Source: Bryopsis sp. KO-2023
Lineage: Eukaryota > Chlorophyta > Ulvophyceae > Bryopsidales > Bryopsidaceae
Direction of reading: 5' to 3'
NCBI GenBank assembly: GCA_030272585.1
Contig: BSYQ01000001.1
Location: 5,084,001 to 5,148,000, forward strand
DNA length: 64,000 nucleotides
Position numbers and translations under genes: made by a program. The notes under the pieces are model-generated. The model did not search any database. It was given only the letters and a program-made list of their open reading frames with translations, and was not told the DNA's origin. Positions 42,651 to 54,991 of the stretch are shown piece by piece (position 1 is the first letter of the stretch; every line of letters begins with the position of its first letter).

Positions 42651-44933
42651 GGGTATTACCGCTAGGCGACCGCAGACTGCTTTGGGTAAGTCGCTGGAAA
42701 CCGATCGAAGTCGAAGTGGAAGTTTTTAGAAAAGAAGATTCGAAAAGGAAGTAAAAAGGAAATCGAATTTGGGTAGCCTGGGAAGAGGCTAGAGTTTTGG
42801 AAATCGAATGACCTGATTGTTTATTGACTGGGGATTTCTTATTTTACTGGAACATTTGGGATTCTAGGGACTGGATTCCTGTGTTTTGATTTTTCTGTAC
42901 TCCCTAGCACTTCCTGGACTTTTGATGTTTTGATTATATTTCTGGAGGGGAGTTTGCTAGAGTGCTGGCTGTGAACTGTTTATTTGCTAGCTGGGAGTCA
43001 GTGGGACATTGATTGATTGACTGTTTATTGAATTGACTTGGGCTGGATTCGAACTCGAGTGGGCTAGAATGAAATGAGCTGAGCTTTGCCTTTTGGGATT
43101 GGCTCGCTTGAGAGAACGAGATAGTGGGACGTTTTTCTTTCTATTCTCGGATTGATTCGGATTCGGACTTTTGACGGACTTTGGACTGAATTATTTTCGG
43201 TGAACGATCCTGAGGTGTCCTTTGGAATTTGATTGATGTGACCTCACTCGCCTGACTGGAGTTTAGTCGGTGAGGTGGAGGGGATTGTAGTCGGGTTATT
43301 GATTTTCGGGCTAGTTAGAGCCACGTGATTGACTTTCTCGGTGTCCGACATAGAGTTAGGATAAAGGGCACTATTGGGATTGTATCGAGGACCGTATTTT
43401 GACCTGTGTAAGACATTGACGCTCGATAGAGCTTGTGACTCCGACCACTCCTCCCACACGACCTGACTCCCTCTCATAAACAACGTGACCCTCTACATTC
43501 CACCCTGGTTTCCTAACCGTTTCCAAAACGCTTCCCGTGGAATCGATGGGAAACCTTTTGGAAACGATCGTTTCAGCACTCATTTCCGCGGAAACGAGAC
43601 GTGGAAACGTATCGGAAACGAAAAGGGAAACAGTGAAACATTCCGACGCTCCGGGAAGTGTGCGGAGTTGACCTAGGTGTTCGGAACTTTATAACATCGC
43701 TCAAAGTGGTCGGATTTCGAAAAGCAACTGCCACTTTTTGTTTTTGGTATTCCCCCAAGCTCGTCATTAAGGCTTTTTTCATTTGGAGGATCGTGAATAG
43801 TGTTGTGTAAAGTTTGAACTGTACACGATAATAGAACAAAACGTTCGCAGACGAAGTTACTCCGTAAACTCAAAACAAATAAGGCATCTCTTACAACAGC
43901 AACAGCCCCTATAAGTATCGCCCCTTTCACTTTCCGACCACAAACGTTCAACACACCACAACAACAAGTTCCTCCCGTCATCACAACTCGGCCATTCAGC
44001 CGCAAACACCCACGCGTCTCATTTCGTCCCATTTCCCCTTCTCATCTAACTATCGACTCTCCTTTTTCACCACAATAGTCGAGCTGTCCATGTCGGTTGG
44101 TACTTTGGTGGATGTGATGCTGAACGCAGGATCAGTACAAAAAGTGTTGCAATCCCACAAATTGCCTTCAGTAAGAAAGTTCATCACACAACTAAACAAT
44201 CAATCAATTATAGCAAAAAGAGGCCATCACCCCCCATAATGCCAGAGTAATACAAAGTAAGAACAACAAAAAAACCCACCCAAAAGAAAGCTCTCTTTTA
44301 GCTCAAAGAAAAAAATGATTGAGCTAAAAGAGATTGTCGACGTTTATACATTGAAAACAAAATAGAAGCCAAAAGCCTACTAGACAACTAAACACAAAAT
44401 GGGAGGATGAAGGTGCCTGTCGTTCTGTCTTGACCTTTTTTCTGAAGTGATGTTCGTGTCTACAACATAGGAAAGTGTGTTGTGTTGAGCTCTGTTTTGA
44501 TTGCGAGCATCAACACTCCTGTGCCATCCGAGTATGTGATTTCGATTCTATGAACTTGCCATTGATGAAAGGAGAGGGCTCCAATTATTCAACTTCGCGG
44601 ACACCTTGGTGTGTTTATGAGGACGGCCGAGATCAAAATCAATCTGTGAGGGAGCCATGATTCTGTCAAAAAGCAGTGGACCAGCAATCTCTATAAGTGT
44701 TTCATCGAAACCTCCCAACAAAAGTGCGAACTACAAGATGGCACCAGTTCGGCCCGCACATCCCAGCTGTTTTTCATGCATTCAAGAAAAAAAACCCTTC
44801 CTGTGCATGTCAGGTCGCACACACAGACTATTCCTATCCACATCCCAATCCTGGCAAAATGATACAAAAGCATGGTGACTAAAGATACATGGATGGCATT
44901 CATTGCCACCAAAACTGCTGGACCAAAACAATA
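42651..44933. other. Intergenic, one GGAAACG-rich patch
   Basis: No gene can be supported. 43490-43640 is dense in GGAAACG/CGTTTCC units in both orientations and may be another degenerate-repeat element, but I could not find its ends. A possible isolated first exon (ATG at 44091, donor GTAAGA near 44170) has no recognisable continuation. Confidence 0.4.
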
Positions 44934-46480
44934 TTAATTTTCGAGGAGGGTTCTGAACATGTCGATCGGCTTCAGGTCGGGCAGGAGAGAAGAGAGCTCT
45001 TTTTCATTCCGCATTTCCTACAAAAATCAAACCTCGTTCTCGTTAAAAAGGATAAAGAATAACATTGTAGGAGAAAAATAAGTGGTTTTCGGATGGCCCC
45101 AAAAAGACACCATAAGAAAAAGGAGACAGAAAAGGGCCCGTCCCGGGCAATTTTTTTTGCAATGTTGGTGATGGCGAGTGAGTCTTGAAAAAAGTCTCTC
45201 CCCCCCCCCCCCCCTGGTGATATTGCCAAAGACATAAGACATACCAGCAGTTTTGTCGATGCTTCTGTAGCATGGACTCTTGCAGCATCGGTACGCTCTT
45301 TTAAGTTGGCCAATTCAATCTCCTGTGGAAATTTACCCCCCCAAAAAAACAAAACCGTGTTCAGAAAAATCCCACGCTCGCCGTGCCAAGCCAGAGACAC
45401 CCCCAGAAGCAACCGTGCAACAAAGCTGCTCAACCATGCATCTCTGCCTTCTTCCCCAATTTGATAAAAAAAAGCAATATGCTAGAATAAGTGTAATGTC
45501 ACATCATGCTCACACCTTGTATTTCACTTCTTGACCCATTTCGGCCAGCCTTTCGAAAATCCCCATGCTGTCGCTTTTACTGGATACCCTCTCTGACCTC
45601 CCAGTTCCTCCCCCTGTGCACCCCGGCTCCCCATCAGCCAACACCGCCACCAAATCACTTCCGCTTTCAGCCAATCGTGCCCAAGCAGCAGCTTCCTTTT
45701 TCAACGCCACCAGCTCCGAATTCAATTCGCTGTGTCCGGCAGGGGGCTTGAGAAACGCGAGGGTGTTTTTGAGATGGCTTTTCAATTCTTCCGGGGTATT
45801 GATTTTGTCATGGCTGGGTTGAGACGATTGGACGTGGATAGCACCGCTGCTGATTCGCTTTTCTAAGGCCGATTGAAATGCATCCAGCACGTTGGATGTG
45901 GCGGTGTCCCCATTCAGCGAGAAGACTGCCTTGGACACCAGACTGTGCACAATTTCCTCCAGCCCATGCCTGAGGGTTGCCCCCTCCTGCAGAGTCTAGC
46001 ACCACACATTGGTCAGGCAAACCAAAAAGAATTAAAAAATTGCAGTTTTTTGTACATTCGAAACTTTAGGGGGACACTGCCACTATGTTTTATATTATGA
46101 TACACTTTTCGTAACCGGTCTACGCAAGTGGAGGTGATGAAAAGGGCAAATGTAAAAAACTGACATCACACACACACACACACACACACACAATGGTAAG
46201 GCGAAAACCAGGATGTATGTATACATACATATATATATATATATATTTCCTCGCAATTTTATTTTCCAAAGGGTGTATGTAAAGTGGGTTGAATCACAGA
46301 AATCTCTCCAAAGCTCGTTCAACCTACCTCCTGTGGGTCCCTGACGGTCGCTTTCGCGTGAAGAGGTCCCGTGAGGTTCGGAGCGGTTCCATTCCTCGAA
46401 GAAAGTCTTGGTCGTTTCGGGGAAGCTTCTTTCGGGTCGTCGATGCTTTGTGGCAGCGCTCGCTTCTTGCGCAAGTAATA
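44934..46480 (-). CDS. Uncharacterised coiled-coil protein, C-terminal exons
   Basis: Supported exons, all phase 0 with GT-AG junctions: about 46480-46328, 45986-45516, 45322-45245, 45017-44934. The first carries a basic nuclear-signal-like segment (KKRA, then SPKRPRLSS). The second is 157 codons, helical, with FQSALEKRISSG, then a KEEAAAWARLAE-like helix and FERLAEMGQEV. The third is a pure heptad helix (EIELANLKERTDAARVH). The last ends ELSSLLPDLKPIDMFRTLLEN. Exons upstream of about 46480 could not be resolved. I considered a kinetochore (Mis12-complex) subunit because of the size and helical layout, but I see no diagnostic motif and make no claim. Confidence 0.6.
46167..46246. repeat. Microsatellites (CA)n and (TA)n
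   Basis: A (CA)13-like run at 46167-46192 and a TA-rich run at about 46213-46246, in an intron of the minus-strand gene. Confidence 0.9.
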
Positions 46481-47576
46481 TATTCCGTTACACTTCAGGC
46501 GTTCGGCCCCTGGAGCGTGAACAGCAACTACCCTTCATCCGCTGGACGTCGTAACAATTCACGACGTCCAAATTCGCCGTGCGGACCTGGGGTCGAGAAC
46601 AGAAACGCGAGGTGGTGCGCGTGGACATACCTTCGCAAGACGTTCTGGCCATCTTCCCGTGGGCCTGTAAGATTCCCAACGATTTTTGAGCAAGACTGCG
46701 AGATTGGACGGAGTCACCATCACACGCGCGACCTTCGCCTGCCCCTATCATAATCCCTACTCGATGAAAAACCCGAAAGGTTTTCAGGTCGCAGACTGAA
46801 ACGATAAGCCGTTCAGTGGAAAGCGTTTTGGAGTGCGTTAGGACTGTCAGAGAGTTAACTTTCTCCTCGCATCCCCTTGGACAAATCGAATTGGGTTTCC
46901 TCGGCGCAAAAAAAAGCAAGGGCCGACATGACATCTTGATAGGTCAGACATGGAGCCAAATGACCGAAAGTACAGAAACTTGACATGGAAGACGGAACAC
47001 CGCGATTCGAACCGCGATGCGAAGACCCGTCGACAAGGTAGCCATTTCTCTTTCCCTCACCGACAAGGAAGTCGAGGTAACGAAACGCACGAGGAAACCG
47101 TTGAGGGACACGTCGGTCCGCGAAAACGATGTTTAAGTTTGTATAAAACACCAAGGTTTTTGAATAGTAACGAGTAGACCCTTCTAGCTCTTCTCTTCTC
47201 TTCTCTTCTCCTCTTTTTTTTTTTTATATTCGAAAAAGACAAACACTAGGAACAACATCCTTATTTGACAGAAAAAAGAACAGGTTTGGGAAAAGATGGT
47301 ATGGTTTGAGCATCTCAAACCGTGGCCGGGCCGGATATTTCGTTTCCCATCGTTTTCTTGCCTAGGTTTATTATCCTCGAAAACGTAAACCCTCTTACTA
47401 ATTTCAAGCGGAAGTGAAAACCAGTACAAAAGAGCATCATTCTCCTGCTTTTTTGTTTGTGCCCTTCGTGTCCTAGTGGAGCACGGCGGATAAAAATCTA
47501 CAAGTTATGTCTTGGGACCCGGGATTTGTTAGGGTAAGTCCGGGGTGAGGATTACTAATGATATATTGTTTGGTGC
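46481..47576. other. Probable upstream exons of the coiled-coil gene, unresolved
   Basis: The minus strand has several short open stretches bounded by plausible splice sites (for example about 46618-46695), but no phase-consistent chain could be built. A box B-like sequence on the minus strand near 47000-47015 lacks the rest of a tRNA. Confidence 0.35.
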
Positions 47577-50500
47577 ATGAAGGAGGATCTGAAAGAGCTT
47601 GGGTTTTCGTCGGAACAAATACGAGCAAAGATGAAGTCAAGAAAAGAGCCCGAGCCCGGTAAAGATTGTAAAAAATGTCGAACGGAAAAAGAAAAAAAAA
47701 AGACATCTCGAGTATTGAACGTTTGGTGCTTCTATTTTCCTCCATGGCTCAATATTTACTTGATAGGCCTCAATCTTGTATTTGTTCATGGTAGAACAAG
47801 TAAGCTCAACATAGAAATTTTATTTTTATATTTTTAGATTAAAATCTCCTTATTTTTTCACTACAACTCGATATTTTCAAGATATATACATTCCTTAACC
47901 CAAAAATATTTTTACTCCCGAAGAGATCCAAGCAAAGGAAAATTATTCTGAATTTTTATGGTTGTATTTTTTTTTTCTAGCGGGTTAAAAAATCAAAAAA
48001 TTCCTGCACATTTAATGAGACAAAATGGATTTGATCATCGCAATACGGTGCACGGCGATAAAACTATTTTTTTTTCAGCGTTTCTGAACACTATATTCTA
48101 GTAGTGCAACCTAGTGACTAGGATCCACTCTTAACCTTCTCCAATAGGGGAAAAAAAGCAAGAAAAAAAGAGAGTCAAATCAGACCCCAACAGAACTCAA
48201 TTTCTTCTTCAACTTTTTCTTTGTAACTTTTTATTTTCTACATATTGTTTTTTTTTTTGATTTTTTTTTTTGGGGGGGGGTCCCACAGAGGAGTACGAGG
48301 TTGAAGAACTTATCGATGTGCGAGAAAGAAATGGACAGTCCGAAAGAGAGTTCTTGGTTTCTTGGGTGGGGTGGGACAAGAAGTATGATCAATGGACTCC
48401 AGAAAGCGACCTGTGTGCCGATATCAACACGTTCAAGCACAGCCAAAAACTGAAAAAAAAACTGAAAGGTGGGCTCACATACTCATTCACCGGGTATCTG
48501 TTGATTTTGATTTCAGCCCTCCAAAAATAAACATGATTTTATACCTGGAAATCATGTAGAGAAACAAGCGAGCAAAAATATCCGGGTCATTTTGTTTTAA
48601 TTTTTTTAGTTTTTCTTTTTCGAAGATTGTTCTGTTTTAGGTTGTTCAAAAAATTTTGTTGTGTGTGTGTGTGTGTGTTTTTCCCCTCCCACACAGAGGA
48701 AGAGTCCAAAAAGGCATCCAGCCAGCTCACCCCACCACCCAACAGGACACCACGCAGAGGTAATTGAAATCGAATCTCGCTGTTCAGTGTGTTCATCGAT
48801 TGGATACCCACTATGCCTATGATATTTTTGCTGAAGCGCTTAGAATTTGTCGCAGCCTGGTATTCCCAGCTTGCCAGTCTGACATCGACCATGCTGGGCT
48901 GGAACAGTGAAAAAAGTGAGAAACATAGTGTTTGTTTTTCTGTCTGTGTTCCCCATTCCAAAGGAATATCATAAGTGTCACCCCTTCAGTTTATCGAAAC
49001 ACCACCATTGGGACTTCTAGAAACTCTATGAAACAGATTTGGAATTTCTTCTCCGTTCCCCCCTCATTCAGTTTCGATATTCTGGAGCTGATGTTCGACT
49101 GCGTATCATTCAAAAGAATACCTGGAAGGTTTCTATTTTTCTGTCGCTCGTTCTCTCTCCTTTCAGCTGTGTTGCAAAAGAGTCATATTGTTCTTTCGAT
49201 GAATCGAATTTTTTTTTTTTTTTCTTCTGGGATCGGGTAGAGATATCTCCAACCACCCCGAAAATTTTCATATTTTTCCAGGATTTTTCCTGCATCCATA
49301 ATTGTTCCACTGAACACGGAGGAACTCAGCCCCCAAAAACCCTGTTTTGTCTGTTTCTCATCTTTGTTGTTTTGTCCTTTTGTTTTTTGAACTAATTCTG
49401 GGGAGGGGCTCTTCTTGTTGTCAATAGGAAGGAGAGTGTCGGCAGCCGAGCTTGCAAAAAGCGCCCCTCCAGTGGAGGTGACCCCAAGAAAGTCTGAACG
49501 AATTACGGGGAAACGATCAGCTGCTACGACACCTGCAAAAAGAGCACTGCCGGCCGAAGAAACCCCCAAAAGAGCTCTGAGGAGCGGGGGGCAATCGGCA
49601 AAGAAGCCAGAGAAAAAAGAAGAATCCAAGGCTAAGACAGAACCTCAGAAAGAAAGCGGTATGTCCCTTTCTTGGGGGGTGCAAGTGAAAGATTTGGGCC
49701 CTGCGCATTCAAGGAAAAAACAGTAGTTGTCTTGTAGTTGCGACCGTCAGTATGTTTTTCGATGGCCTAAGCTACTCCGCACCCCCCCCCCCCATATTGG
49801 CAATCAAGGCAAGGTGGCAGAACAGATGAATGCACCGGTTTTGAAAACTTCAGAATGATACATCGCTGATTGCCATGCTTTTCTTTCTTCTATTTGAGTT
49901 TCTTGGGTTTCGTTCTTATTGTGGGTGGAGCTAGTCTCTCGATTGTAATAGCTAGGATCCAGTCCGAAGAGGCCAAAAAAACATGTCACATCTTGCGATT
50001 TGAGTTTTTCCACAGACACTTTTTTCTTCTTAAATTATTCCGCTACCCGGCTCAACATTGTTTCCATTGAATCTTTTGGTCATTCTGTTCAATGCATGAC
50101 TGAACCCCCCATCGGCCCAATGAAAATGACAGCAGGCTGCTCTAAGTCCTAATTTTTTTGATATCTTATCAGATGAAGAAGAATACGAGGTGGAGAAGTT
50201 GCTGGACGTTCGCAACGGGAAGAAAGGGAGAGAATTCCTGATCTCATGGGTGGGTTATTCCAGGGAGTGTGATGACTGGGAGGCCGAGGAGAGCCTTATG
50301 TCAGACCTTGAGGTGTATCCCATGACCGCGAAAGTGAGAGATTTCCTCTCAGCAGCAGGTCAGCGGCTCTCAGACCCCTGTCTGTCATGGAAAAAAGGAT
50401 TAAGTGTTGATCAGCAGTCACAAAGATGCGTCTCTTGATTTTGAAGAATATGGGGTGTCAGTCAGCGTTGGTAAAACCTCTGGGGATTTTCCAGAGCTTT

Positions 50501-51303
50501 TCCTGAGCCATAGTTCTGGCAGAATTTGGTTTTTTCGTGGCCTTAGCTCTCGGACCTCTTTTCTCTTGAGTAATGAAAACAGCACCTGTGATTCTTCCTA
50601 CGGAAGGCATTTTCTGTTTTCCATCATGTGAGGTGTCTACCCCCTCCTCCCCCCAAAACGAAACATAAAACCGGTCTGTGCAATTTCAGACCGACAACAC
50701 TCGAGCTGTTTTCTGTCTTGGATTTTTTTTTTCGGGACACACAACAGTACATTGAACAGTCTATGAGCCAGTGCTGTGGATATTGTGTCTCGTGACGAAT
50801 TAGTTTCGAATGAAATGGTTGAGAAACCTTTGTGTGTGATAGGTGTTGCCGGGCCATCATCCCCAGCCAGACGAAGGAGAAGAACCCAGGCACAGTCTGA
50901 CGAATCCAAGACTGAAACCTCGGACGAAGGTAATCCATTGTTTCTCTCTTTGCAGAGTGTTGACTTTGTAGATGCTCCTCTTGAAATGAAATGATGGCAG
51001 CCACTGGCAGGGCCTCCAGGGCTCTGACATCAGCCATGGGTACTTCACACATATCGTGGTTTTCATTGCGGGGTGTGTGTGTGTACGTGTGCAGACAAGG
51101 AGTATGAGGTGGTCGAGTTGGTTGATGTGAAGACCGTTTCCAAGAAGAGGTTTTTCCAAGTGCGATGGAAAAACTACGACGAGCTCACCTGGGAAGCCGA
51201 AGATTTCCTCACCTGTGACTTCTCTGATTACAACCTGTCCGCCAGTGTGATTGCAAAGCTTGGGACTTCTGCGAAAAGGCCCAAGAGGGAACACCGTACC
51301 TAG
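47577..51303 (+). CDS. Protein with three chromodomains
   Basis: Seven exons: 47577-47658 (tentative), 48289-48468, 48697-48759, 49428-49658, 50173-50358, 50843-50929, 51095-51303. Every intron is phase 1 and the joined frame gives about 345 codons. Chromodomains are encoded by single exons: EEYEVEELIDVRE...FLVSWVGW (exon 2), EEYEVEKLLDVRNG...FLISWVGYSRECDDWEAEE (exon 5) and KEYEVVELVDVKTV...FQVRWKNYDELTWEAED (exon 7). Aromatic residues at the methyl-lysine cage positions are kept in all three. Linker exons are basic, S/T/P-rich, with SPARRRRRT and TPRKSERITGKR. The first exon (MKEDLKELGFSSEQIRAKMKSRKEPEP) is a short helical segment that fits in phase but is the weakest call. A role in binding methylated histone tails is expected of chromodomains. 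It is unlike cpSRP43 because no ankyrin repeats lie between the chromodomains. Confidence 0.75.
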
Positions 51304-52167
51304 ATTTATTTTTGTTCTTGCCAAGGGGTTTGAGGGGGGTCTTCGTTTTGATTCGATCTCGGTGAAGGGGATTTGGCAAGCGGTACAAAGTGTGAAAAGG
51401 GGTTGGAAACAGGAAAATACCTGACTGTCCAAATTTGCTTGAGTGCGCCAGGACTTATGTGCCATTTTTGTTTTCCATTTGGTGGAGAACAACTTCAGTG
51501 TGTTATCAGCAATCCGAAACACTAAATATTCATAGAAGTTTCTTCGTGAAGGATATTAAATTCCTCTCATATAATTTCAACAAAATTAAAAAAAAAAAAT
51601 CAAAAAGATCTTAGAAACAAACTATGCCGCCCGGCATCTATGTGCATAAAGTACAACACAATGTAGTTTGCAAGATCAAGTCAAAAGAATTTGACAACGA
51701 GCCAAAGATAAGCCTCTAAGAAAAGTAGCTACCCGTTTCTGATAATGATGAGGAACAAATGGATGGAAAATCATATCCGGAGAATAGAGATGTGCGCCAG
51801 CCCAAAAACTGTGGTGAAAAAGAGAGAGTCAGGAATAGATGGGAAAGTTTGATTAGAGAAAATGAGATTGATTGGGACGCGAGGGTGTTTGCGGCTGAAT
51901 GGCCGGGTTGTGATGACGGGAAAAACTTGTGGTGGATATGTGTTGAGGAATTGTGGCTGAAAATTCGAGAAGGAAAGAGAGAACGATACTTAGAGGAATT
52001 GTTGTTGTTGTAAAGACGCCTTATTTGTTCTACGTTAACGGAGCGACTTGTCTGCGAACGTTTTATTCTGTTATTTCACTACAGTCTCAAATTTTACTCC
52101 ACATGGTTTCGGAGCGCAACCCTCTGGGGTTTTTACTCGTGCTATATGGACTTCTCTGGCTCATCAT
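51304..52167. other. Intergenic; one 85-codon open frame of unknown nature
   Basis: The plus-strand frame at 51759-52013 (RVRNRWESLIRENEIDWDAR in its middle) has coding-like composition but no recognised domain, intron structure or partner. The remainder shows nothing. Confidence 0.3.
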
Positions 52168-52194
52168 CAGACCTGGGCGCCGACAAGTTTTAAA

Positions 52195-52830
52195 GGATCG
52201 GACCGGACCGGACCGGACCGGAAAACCTTTACTAGACCGGATTTGACCTTTTTTAGACAGGTCAGACCGATCTAGACAGGTCCAATCCGGTCTAAGAAAG
52301 GTCAAATCCGGTCCGACCTGTCTGGACCGGTTGTCACCTGTCTGGACCGGTTGTCGCCTGTCTAGTACCGGTCTTATTGGTGTGACCTGTTTTAGACCGG
52401 CGCCAGGTCGGTCTGGATAGGTGGGCTGCCTGTCCCGACCGACCTGGCGCCTGTCTAGAACAGGTCACACAATTAAGCACATAACTGGGAATTAATCAAT
52501 TGGGAGCTGACTTTTTATTATTAAAGGATAAAGTTATATTATTACATGTATTTTTAGTATGATTAACGTGAGCCAAGCTCACCAACTAGAGAAAGTCGGT
52601 CGACTCAAAGGGGATTCGAACCCGGGTTGGCTAAGCCCGAGTCGAAGGCACTACGAAGCAACGGACCCCACCACAAGGACGCTCATATGGGGGCCGTTAC
52701 CTTTAAGTACCCGTTTAATTTTATTGCTAAAAATCGGTATATATATACCGGTCTAGACAGTGCAATTAGCCGGTTTTAGACAGACAAGTACCTGTCGCGG
52801 AAAGGTAAGGAACCGGTTTGGACAGGAATC
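52195..52830. repeat. hAT-2 subterminal repeats (GACCGG/GACAGG) around a tRNA-like module
   Basis: Degenerate TAGACCGGTC, GGACCGGTTGTC and GACAGGTC units at 52195-52460 and 52740-52830. Between them, on the minus strand, is box B GGTTCGAATCC (52622-52612). A matching box A is not convincing here. Confidence 0.65.
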
Positions 52831-53741
52831 AACCTCGTGCGATGTGTGAAAGTGTGAACGTCACAGCTATAAAAGGGCACCCTGCATGCGCGGAAAACCC
52901 AGCCTCATTCTGCCTACCGCAAGAGCAAACAAGCACGCACGCACGTACGCACGCACCAGGAAAGCCAACGAAAGATGTCGCCAAAAATGACGCTCCGCAA
53001 CAAGAAGACGGCCGCTGGGAAAAAGGGAGGTGGGACGGAGGGGGGAAAAGTGGACGCCGCGAAGGGAAAGGGAAAAAAGGGACCGGCGTCGAAAGCGGAA
53101 GGAGAAAAGGGACCAGCGTCAAAAGCGGGAGGACAAAAGGTGTCACAGGAAGAAAAGGTCGAACCAGAAGTTACAAGTAGTTCAGAATACAACGCCTTTT
53201 TATCCACAGAAAGACTGCGAATTGGATTGTGCCTAGAAGCTAGAACCTTGTAAATTCACTGTGAACTTGGGTTTGTGACCTACTACACGTGGTCACAAAC
53301 CCCCACGTGGCACTCTAACTCCCTTGAACCTTTTCCAAACGTGATCTAAACTTCCAGCACGTAACAAAAGGCACCGGCGGCGAAAGCGGCGAATTTGCCG
53401 CCGCCTCCACCGCCCGAGCAAGCACCCACGGTGGACATGGCGGACATAGATGTAAGGGTGTTGCAATTTTTTGTTGGTGAAAGATGTAATACCAGTGATA
53501 GTAGTTATGGCTTGGTTAGATGGTTTCTAGTGGTATCCCGTAGGTAGATGGGCTGATCGCGTTTTAGCGTGACTGTGTGTGTGATAGTGTGATGTGTACG
53601 ACCCAGGGTTACTTAGGTGGGGACAGTTCTATAGGAAAAACTTCTTGCTTGTGGTCTTTAGCCCTACCACTGGGTCGAGGGTGTTTGAGGGGGTTAAGGG
53701 TGTAATAACGAGTTCCCCCGTTCCCTTCTATGGCCTGGGAC

Positions 53742-54699
53742 CAGAGTTGGGCAGTACCGTAACGACCCCCTACGGTACGGTACGACACGTTACGCACCGT
53801 ACCGTAATGGGTCGTTACGGTACGATACGGTACGAATTTTTTTTACGGTACGGTACAACATCGGTACTGGATCGGTACGATACGTTATCGCCAACGACCA
53901 GCACCCAACATCGGGTCGTTGTTGCAACGTGTCACTGACGTTGTTGTACCGACACAGACAGTACGACGTTCGGTACAACAACGTAATGGCGTTGCAGTAA
54001 CGTCATGTGAATGACGTACGAAGTAACCCCCGCAGGGTCCCGAGAACCCAAGGGAACCCAGTGGGATTCAAACACCGTACCGCACGGTGTCGAGTCATCT
54101 ACACTAAGCGCTAAGCCAAGTGGACCACGATGACTTTGTGGCTGTGGCGATGATATACTTTAATCTGTTTGTAATTCTGTGAAATTAGGGTATATTATTG
54201 CAACAGCCACAAAGTCATCGTGGTCCACTTGGCTTAGCGCTCAGTGTAGATGACTCGACATCGTGCGGTACGGTGTTCGAATCCCACTGGGTTCCCTTGG
54301 GTTCTCGGGACCCTGCGGGGGTTACTTTGTACGTCATCCACATGACGTTACTGCAACGCCATTACGTTGTTGTACCGACCTGGCCGTTGTTGTAACGTGT
54401 TATCGTTACACGTAACGCAATCGATCGTTGTTGTAACGTCTTGCCTCGGTGCGGACGTTGTAGCAGCCGGTGTAGACGTTACTGATAACGTACTGCGTTA
54501 CAATAACGCTTTGGCGTTACAGTAACGTCGGATCGTTGTTGTACCGGACTTGGACGTTGTTGTACCGACTGGGTCGTTGTTGTAACGTGTGCAACGTGTT
54601 GTAACGTCCGGTCGGTGCGTGCACCGACCGGACACGTTACTGTACCGACCCTGTGCGTTACGGTACGGTGCGTTACAAACGGGTTACTGCCCAGCTCTG
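53742..54699. mobile_element. Non-autonomous hAT-1-family element, 958 bp
   Basis: Termini CAGAGTTGGGC and GCCCAGCTCTG, with the exact 8-bp duplication CCTGGGAC (53734-53741, 54700-54707). The right 340 bp nearly equal the right end of hAT-1. The centre is a palindrome of two tRNA-like modules about a loop near 54165. It sits in an intron of the hAT-2 transposase gene. Confidence 0.92.
54020..54330. repeat. Inverted pair of tRNA-like modules
   Basis: Plus-strand copy: box A-like TGGCTTAGCGC (54230-54240), box B GTTCGAATCCC (54274-54284), then a tail ending GGGACCCTGCGGGGGTTACT. The left copy is its inverted partner with a decayed box B (GATTCAAAC). The same tail follows the modules in F4 copies A and C. 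Confidence 0.65.
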
Positions 54700-54782
54700 C
54701 CTGGGACGTCTTCGACGCCTGGCCTTTGTCTGTTTCCTTAGGGTAGATCTTTTACCCTATCAACCAGAGAAACAATTTAAAG

Positions 54783-54911
54783 ATTTATTTTTTATCCTTG
54801 CAACTTCACATCTGGAATTTATAGTATTTATTTTTTATCGTTGCAATTTCACCTCTGGATTTTATAGTATTTATTTTTCATCCTTGCAACTTCACCTCTG
54901 GAATTTATAGT
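54783..54911 (+). repeat. Three tandem copies of a 43-bp unit
   Basis: Unit beginning TTTATTTTTTATCCTTGCAA and ending TTTATAGTA, with a few mismatches between copies. It lies in the intron just before the 54929 acceptor. Confidence 0.85.
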
Positions 54912-54991
54912 ATCTATTCTGTTACCAGGTGGACATATTTGGAGGTTCATCAGGGAACCTTCGAAAGAGGTTGAGGAATATCGCTGGGGAG

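Noticed and set aside
46990-47030. Another tRNA-like module on the minus strand
   Set aside because: Only a one-mismatch box B with a short T-arm-like stem; no box A and no shared tail.
47577-51303. Identification of the chromodomain gene as cpSRP43
   Set aside because: cpSRP43 has ankyrin repeats between chromodomains 1 and 2; here that position holds basic low-complexity linkers.
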